DNA from: Setomelanomma holmii | Lineage: Eukaryota > Ascomycota > Dothideomycetes > Pleosporales > Phaeosphaeriaceae | Assembly (NCBI GenBank): GCA_010015745.1 | Contig: ML978162.1 | Coordinates: 434,001-498,000, forward strand | Direction: 5' to 3' | Length of the DNA: 64,000 bases | Program-made: the position numbers and the translations under genes | Notes under the pieces: generated by a model | What the model saw: only the letters and a program-made list of their open reading frames with translations | Told to the model about the DNA's origin: nothing | Database searches by the model: none | Shown here: positions 58,465-64,000 of the stretch, in pieces | Layout of the letters: each line of letters starts with the position of its first letter | Position numbering within the stretch: position 1 is the stretch's first letter

Positions 58465-59877
58465 ATGTCGACACAGCAACAATGCTTCCGCTTCCTTGAC
58501 CTGCCGGTAGAGCTACGCGACAAAATCTACGACCTGTTATTATGCTCTTTCAGTCGACACGACGGCCCATACACAATCGAGGAATATGCCCGCATACACT
58601 TCAGTTCACCGTTCTACCGTCGCCATTTTCTCGGAAACATCAATATTCTCATCACCAACAAGCACATCTACGCTGAGGGGAGTGACTACATGACGAAGAA
58701 GAATCGATTCGTAAGCATCGAATGTCGTGGGTTCGATATCGCAGACGCCTTGCATGGCCACGCACCACCCATGTCTGTCCTTGCCACTCGAGTCAAGCCG
58801 GATCCACAAAGGAATCTAGCAGCGACAAAATTTCATTCCTTTGCTATGCGTATCTCAATCGGCACCGATCGAGCCAAGGAAAGAAAGCAGCACTTGGGTC
58901 GAACTCGCTACCGTGATATTGTCGTGCTATGGGACGATTTGTGGACCTTTTGTGAGAGGTTTGAGGTCGAAGGGGCGATGAAGAATGCCAGCTATCCGGA
59001 TCGGTATCCACTGAGAATCAGAGTCCATCTACAACCTGCAACTGCGACTTTAGGACAAGGGCTTGCTCGATCATCTGAGAATATCCTTGGCGAAGGCATC
59101 CAGGAACAACTTTTGCAGCCAGTTCAGACAGGATTCAAGGGCTTCTCTAGACTTGAAATTGTCGGTTGCATCAACAAAAGCCTCGCACGCGCCATCATTC
59201 ATGACGTGGCGAAACCCCACTGCCTTGAATGATATACGCTTCAAGAGAAGCTCGGAAAGCACAAGCATGATGCTACGACAGCCTGGACATCCAGCAACAT
59301 ATCACACTGTGCACATTTCTGCGCGGCCGCCATCAACATCATCCAACGTCTCCGCCAGAACCCCTTGGCCCTCGATCAAACCAAGCACAAGCCTCGACAC
59401 TTCAATAATATGCTGACTAGCTTCTGGATCGACTTCCACATGCTCTTCGCGCGGTATCTCAATGCCCATTTCTCCACGCCCCCAACGCACCGAACCCACC
59501 CCGAGGACGACATACACGTCTCGAGCACGTCCGGACTCCTCACAAAGATGCTGGAAGTCACCGAAAGCGCCGTGGATGAGTCTACAAGGAAGCCGTCCAG
59601 CGAAGTCTTGGCCGAGATGTGGTGCCTGTTAGCTAAAGCCACACGTCTATCGCGCGAACATACGCGTGCCGACACAGAGAGTGGTACAGTGCTTGCTAGT
59701 ATTGATAAAGCTGTGGAACTCTGTCCTGGCAATGCTACGTACGCAGCGGAGAAGGAGCGGGTTGGAGAGTGGGAGCGTGAGCTTGTGCGGTACCATGAGT
59801 ACAAGTATGCGAATATGGGGGATTTTAGCGAGGTGCAGAATGTGTCGACGATGGCGCAGTGGAGGAGGAGCCTCTGA
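58465..59877 (+). pseudogene. F-box-like protein gene with one in-frame TGA
   Basis: The frame from ATG 58465 begins QQQCFRFLDLPVELRDKIYDLLL, an F-box-like start typical of large fungal families. It runs 255 codons to TGA 59230-59232, then stays open in the same frame for 214 more codons (QEKLGKHKHDATTAW, FNNMLTSFWIDFHMLFARYL, then ASIDKAVELCPGNATYAAEKERVGEWERELV) to TGA 59875-59877. The total would be 470 aa. Either one nonsense change (CGA to TGA fits) broke it, or a weak 42-nt intron at 59206-59247 (GTGGCG..AAGAG, multiple of three, phase 0) removes the stop. The C-terminal half resembles uncharacterised extensions of fungal F-box-like proteins. Expression or a relative's sequence would decide. 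Confidence 0.55.
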
Positions 59878-60220
59878 AAATGAACAGTTTGAGCGATAGG
59901 GTGCGACTGTATATCTTCATCACGGTTCACAATTGCGTGACGACTCTCACGAAATTTAGGTATCAAAGTACGCCAGCTGCTGCCTTGCCAGCCTCTTTCA
60001 AATGAGCACATGCGCATTGGAAGCAAAGTACACAACAGAGCGGACGAATTTATCATGGGCATTGTTATACGGGTATAGAACAGACTGAAGGCCAAGTGAG
60101 AATTGAGAAGCAAGAACAAGCGCGACATCCTCGGCAGAGATCCAATATCCGGCGCAACAACTCGAGGTGCCTGGCAATAATGGCGGAGAAAGAGATGCGA
60201 AGAGATTAGACCGGACCTGA
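59878..60220. other. Convergent intergenic region
   Basis: 343 bases between the end of the F-box-like gene and the stop of the DUF300 gene. Nothing notable. Confidence 0.4.
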
Positions 60221-62468
60221 TCATCGTCCCCACACATCGCGCTCCTCGCTGAAACTTGCGTATTGTGGGCTCGGTCGATCATCGTTGTCGTGCTCAGGCT
60301 GGTGGTCCAGATCTCGATTCTCCCAACGCTCAGCTTCTTCGTCAATGGGCGGCTTGATACCCTGCTTCTTGAGTTCCTCTTCACTTTCTTCCTCCACGGT
60401 GAAAGGATAGTCAAGGTTATGATCCTGCTCTGGATTGTGCACCTCAGCGCTGTCGGGTGCGAAGCCTTCCCGCACCTGCTCCTCAGCGCCCGCTTCCGGA
60501 TACGTATGAACAAAGTGCTTGGGTGGCTCCTCGTTCCAGCCAGATCCTCCCTCTTTCCGCGCTCGCACCCGCTCCACCTCTTCGGCCTGGTGATCTTCCA
60601 CAACGAGGTCCACTAGCTGACTCTTGTCAGACTTGGCTGAGCTAGAAGAGTTATGCCTGAACAGCTTATCGACAAGTGGCTTGCGCGACTTGGAGTGCGA
60701 TGACTCTCCGTTGCTCGTGCTTGAATCACTGCGATGTTTGCCTTTGACAGACTCTTTGACATTCTTGATCTGACTTCTTCTCCGTTTCCTGTTCGCTGCG
60801 GTCGGCTGAAGCAGGTTGCGATTTGTTGCCGCGGTGAGCACCGGAGGCTCGCCGTACAGGCGGTCTTCGCGCGATGCTCGGTGTGCCTCGATGACGGGGT
60901 ACTGCGATATTTTAGCTAAGGGAATAACATCGGAAATGTGGGAGCTTACATTCCAGTCACCAAACTCCAATGCACGCGCATTATTAAACAAACGTTCGTC
61001 CTCGGCATCCAATGCAGGGTCGTCGACATCGAAATCGTTTGTGCCGTACTTAGCACCTGTTCCTTGTAGCGCCTTGTGTGGGCCTGGACTCATGGCTCGA
61101 GCGCGACTGGACGTCACCTTTTGAAGTAGCGGCTCACGCTCAGTTTGGCCAGGCTTTGGAATCCAGTACTTGCCTTTACCTCCTCTTTCGTATCTCATAC
61201 CTTCAGCCATTCGTGCAGCTCGGGAAGAGGACTCTTCATGAGCAAGGACGTTATCACGTGCATCAAAGTACCGGTACTCGTAATGTTCTCCAGCAAAGAC
61301 TTCCTTCGTGTCCTGGATAAGATCAAGAGGACCAAATGCATCGCGCAGGGCATATTTGACGGGCAAGCGTGCTGCAGAAATGGTATCGTCTGCGTAATCG
61401 TGCCAGGAGAAAGCATACCAATGCGCGATAGCAAACAGAGGCATCTCAAAGCAAATGAGGGCATCTTGAACAGCAGCGGCAAGATTGTCAGGGCTGTATC
61501 CGGGAACATCGTCTGGTATAGCTCCAAGCCAGACGAGAATAGACAGGAAGAAGCCTTGCCAATACGAGGCGAAGATGATGCCCTTGATACACAAGAACTT
61601 GGGCATGGGACGGAAGGGCTGCAGGTCTGCCGACATGCAGACCCAGAACATGGCCAAGGCGTACAGACTGATGGTGATGCTGACATTGTAGATTATGCCT
61701 GCCCAGAGATAGCCGGATGTCCAGCCAATGTAGCCCTCCTGGTATGTGCCCGTGGCTTTCATGATGATGGTAGCCAGGGATAACAAAGGTTTTACCCATG
61801 CATACTGTAAGATGCCACGCTTCACTGCGAGGAAGGTATGTGGATCGGAGATGTCGACCCGCTCGAGGAAGAGATTCAGTGGCCATGGGTGCGAGACCGG
61901 CGCTCGACCGGTCATGAGGATGATCAGGGCGCGTTCGCCTCCGATGAAGTTGATCAGCAGCTGCAGGAAGGTGTAGATGGTGAAAGCCTGCAGGTGTCAG
62001 CGAAGGCCGAGTCTTTCATTGCGCAAGATTCAGCGTACTTCATATACATCTCGCAGTGGATCGACATAGGACGATGCTGTTAGCGATACCAGACTTGCCC
62101 ATGACGCGGCCGCATAGATGGGCACCCTAATGATATGAGCGCACGTCGCATACCAGGACTACAAGCTTACATGAGTAGAATGCGGATGACATAGCGCTGG
62201 AGGACTGGTTTTCGGTAGTTCTTTCTGGTCTATGTTAAAATATGACTTGAACCATCGAAGAGTGCTTCTTACGTCTGTAGCCAAACGGCGCTGCGCTACG
62301 TCAGTGGGGAACAACAGCGCATAGTAAGTATACGGACACGAAGGTGAGAAGACTGGCTACAAGAGCGCAAGCACCAGCAACAATGATAACAGCACGCGCA
62401 AGGCGAGCACCGGTGCCTCCAGACAGATCCGTGGGGCGGATCTCTTGTTCGAGGTTGCCTACAGCCAT
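60221..62468 (-). CDS. TMEM184/DUF300 (organic solute transporter-alpha family) membrane protein
   Basis: Six exons: 62468-62334, 62295-62273, 62224-62171, 62126-62039, 61987-60951 and 60902-60221, giving 672 aa. Introns are 38, 48, 44, 51 and 48 nt; the first is suspiciously short and its borders are the least certain. Spliced conserved blocks include VWLQTKNYRKPVLQRYVIRILLM, VPIYAAASWASLVSL, DVYEAFTIYTFLQLLINFIGGERALI and VDISDPHTFLAVKRGILQYAWVKP, followed by further hydrophobic helices to HWYAFSWHDYADD: about seven TM segments. The ~370-residue tail is polar and charged. Relatives (yeast Hfl1, plant LAZ1) act at vacuolar/lysosomal membranes, where Hfl1 binds Atg8. The last intron is in-frame and stop-free, so retention would add 16 residues. 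Confidence 0.92.
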
Positions 62469-62911
62469 GACGGAGAATAGCAGCAATCACAAGAGACTCG
62501 AGTAGCGTTCTGGGCGAGTGGCGCCCGTGGTGAAGGAACAGTGAGCAAGGAGTATCAAGATGTGACAGAAGCCATGGCGGGTATTGCAGCGACCAACTTT
62601 GTGGTCTTGTGCTCGTGCTGTGTCCGCAGTCGAGATGGTTTGCGGAGAGCAGCAACGGCCCAAGCTTTCCTTAGCCCCATGACGCGCATCCGCACGGCGA
62701 ACCCTGACGAACGAGCTGCGCGGTCTAGACACCCGTGACAGCCTCGCCAAAACCTCAATTACACCCAAAGCGCATCCACATTTCAAACGTGTAATGAGTG
62801 GTCGGTTCACGTGAGACGCGATCGCTCCTGCCGCTCACGAGTTCGATGATGGGCGCCTTCTTTGACGAGCCATGATGATCTTCAGTCGCGTCTACACCTC
62901 GCGCCACAGTC
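62469..62911. promoter_or_regulatory. Bidirectional promoter region of DUF300 gene and CSF1
   Basis: 443 bases between two divergent ATGs. No domain-bearing frame or strong TATA element was seen. Confidence 0.4.
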
Positions 62912-64000
62912 ATGCCCTCAATCGTCCCGGAGCCTCTGGACCCGCGCGATGGCTTCAATTGGTAGATAAGTTGAGGATGCGATAATGTTTCTGGACTAAG
63001 AATCTCAGGGTGTTCCTGGTTGAGCTGCTCATTTGTGGTATCCTGACCATTTTCTTCCTCTTCTACTTCAACCGCCTGTTCGCAACCCTCGTCTCCTACG
63101 GCATACGCGCATACACCTGGCGCACCTTCCACGCCTACATCGACATCACCTCCTTACAAATCTCGCTGATTGGCGGCCGCATCTTCTTCAAGGACCTGCG
63201 GTACCATGGCCATAATGAGACTATTCTGGTGCATGGCGGATATATTACATGGAACTACTGGTTGCGGAGGGTGAGGGATGCTGATGTATATACCGACGAA
63301 GGGCCTACTGCAGACCGAGACAGCAGCCGTGCCCCCAGTACGCCGACCAGTCGATCTGGCAGTCGGAGCAAGACTGCCGATAGCGCTGAGAAAGGAGGAA
63401 AGCAGCCACCGAAACAGTTGCCCTGTCGCATATCTGTGAAGCTTTCAGGCGTCGAGACCTTCATGTACAACCGCAGTCCTGCCTATGACGGCATCATCGA
63501 GGCAGTGAGACGCAAGACCGAGGGCAGTGCAGGGCAAGAGAAGACTTGCAGTGGGTCCGACTCAGAGCAGAAAGAGAGCGAGCAACACAATGAGCTGAGG
63601 AAGGCACAGACAGAAGGTGACAAGGATGTTTCGCGGGTGGACACGGAACGCTCTGCTGCACCAGTGTCAAAGAAGGCCGACTTGCCCGCATTCCTCAAGA
63701 TTCTGCCCATACACGTGGACATCGCGAAAGGGGCCATCGTTGTCGGGAATGAGCACACGCTGGCAGTCATCACAGCTCAATTCGAAAAAGCGAGCGGGAC
63801 ATTGGATGCAGGCACATGCGGTCCGTTGGACGTGTACCAGCAGCTGTTCAATTTTCAGGTCACACATCCCGTTGTGCACATGAAGCCTAATCCAGACTAC
63901 AAGGTCGCTCAGCTAGATTTCGCAGCGCAGATCAAGCAAGGGGCTGGGCAAGACGGCCTCCACGGAGACCACACCGCCAAAAAGAAGGGCTCGCGACGCC
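62912..64000 (+). CDS. CSF1: Bridge-like lipid transfer protein Csf1, 5' part
   Basis: Exon 1 62912-62961 (MPSIVPEPLDPRDGFNW) joins exon 2 from 63009 via a 47-nt intron (GTAGAT..CTCAG, phase 2); exon 2 is open to the window edge, so the gene is incomplete here. The spliced start gives a transmembrane anchor FLVELLICGILTIFFLFYFNRLF, then the conserved YTWRTFHAYIDITSLQISLIGGRIFFKDLRYHGHNETI block. This is the start of the repeating-beta-groove rod of Csf1/BLTP1 proteins, which move phospholipids between the ER and other membranes. A polar Ser/Lys/Glu-rich insert (about residues 120-260) is followed by LPAFLKILPIHVDIAKGAIVVGN. About 346 of an expected ~3000 residues are visible. Confidence 0.93.

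Overview
The window looks like nuclear DNA of a filamentous ascomycete, with gene content most like a Dothideomycete; the class is an inference. Genes are mostly spaced by a few hundred bases. Introns are short (about 42-77 nt), with GT..AG ends and frequent CTAAC/CTGAC branch-like sequences. Recognisable families are fungal (EF-3, Bst1, Ach1, Arh1, Csf1, 2EXR). No operons, CRISPR arrays, rRNA or tRNA genes, or intact transposons were seen.

Layout. 1-3.6 kb: 3' end of a PRISE-like reductase gene, then a gene-poor tract with a degenerate pyrimidine minisatellite. 3.6-20.6 kb: BST1, a small I9-type proteinase inhibitor, BMS1, a secreted/membrane Cys-rich protein, a mitochondrial PDK/BCKDK-family kinase and EF-3. 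20.6-27.2 kb: gene-poor stretch with one possible three-exon gene and a broken 2EXR gene. 27.2-51.5 kb: ARH1, a four-TM protein, ACH1, a Whi5/Nrm1-like repressor, PPT1, a ribosomal-L1-fold protein, a Tos4/Plm2-like FHA protein, ubiquitin-L40, RRN7, eIF-5A and VPS52. 51.5-60 kb: a second decayed stretch (a HET-like fragment and two F-box-like frames each cut by one in-frame TGA) plus one conserved disordered protein. 60.2-64 kb: a TMEM184/DUF300 membrane protein and the 5' part of CSF1.

Themes. Ribosome production and translation recur (BMS1, RRN7, L1-domain protein, ubiquitin-L40, EF-3, eIF-5A), as do endomembrane and lipid functions (BST1, VPS52, CSF1, PPT1, TMEM184) and mitochondrial metabolism (ARH1, ACH1, PDK/BCKDK). 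Many neighbours are divergent pairs sharing promoters of roughly 0.3-0.6 kb.

I found no convincing new multi-gene system. The most interesting leads are the cluster of frames interrupted by single stops that C-to-T changes could explain, unusually long introns in ACH1 and the TOS4-like gene, micro-exons in ubiquitin-L40, several in-frame introns whose retention would leave the reading frame open, and a cluster of TTCCGC/GCGGAA motifs upstream of PPT1. All exon structures were read by eye from splice signals and protein-family continuity.
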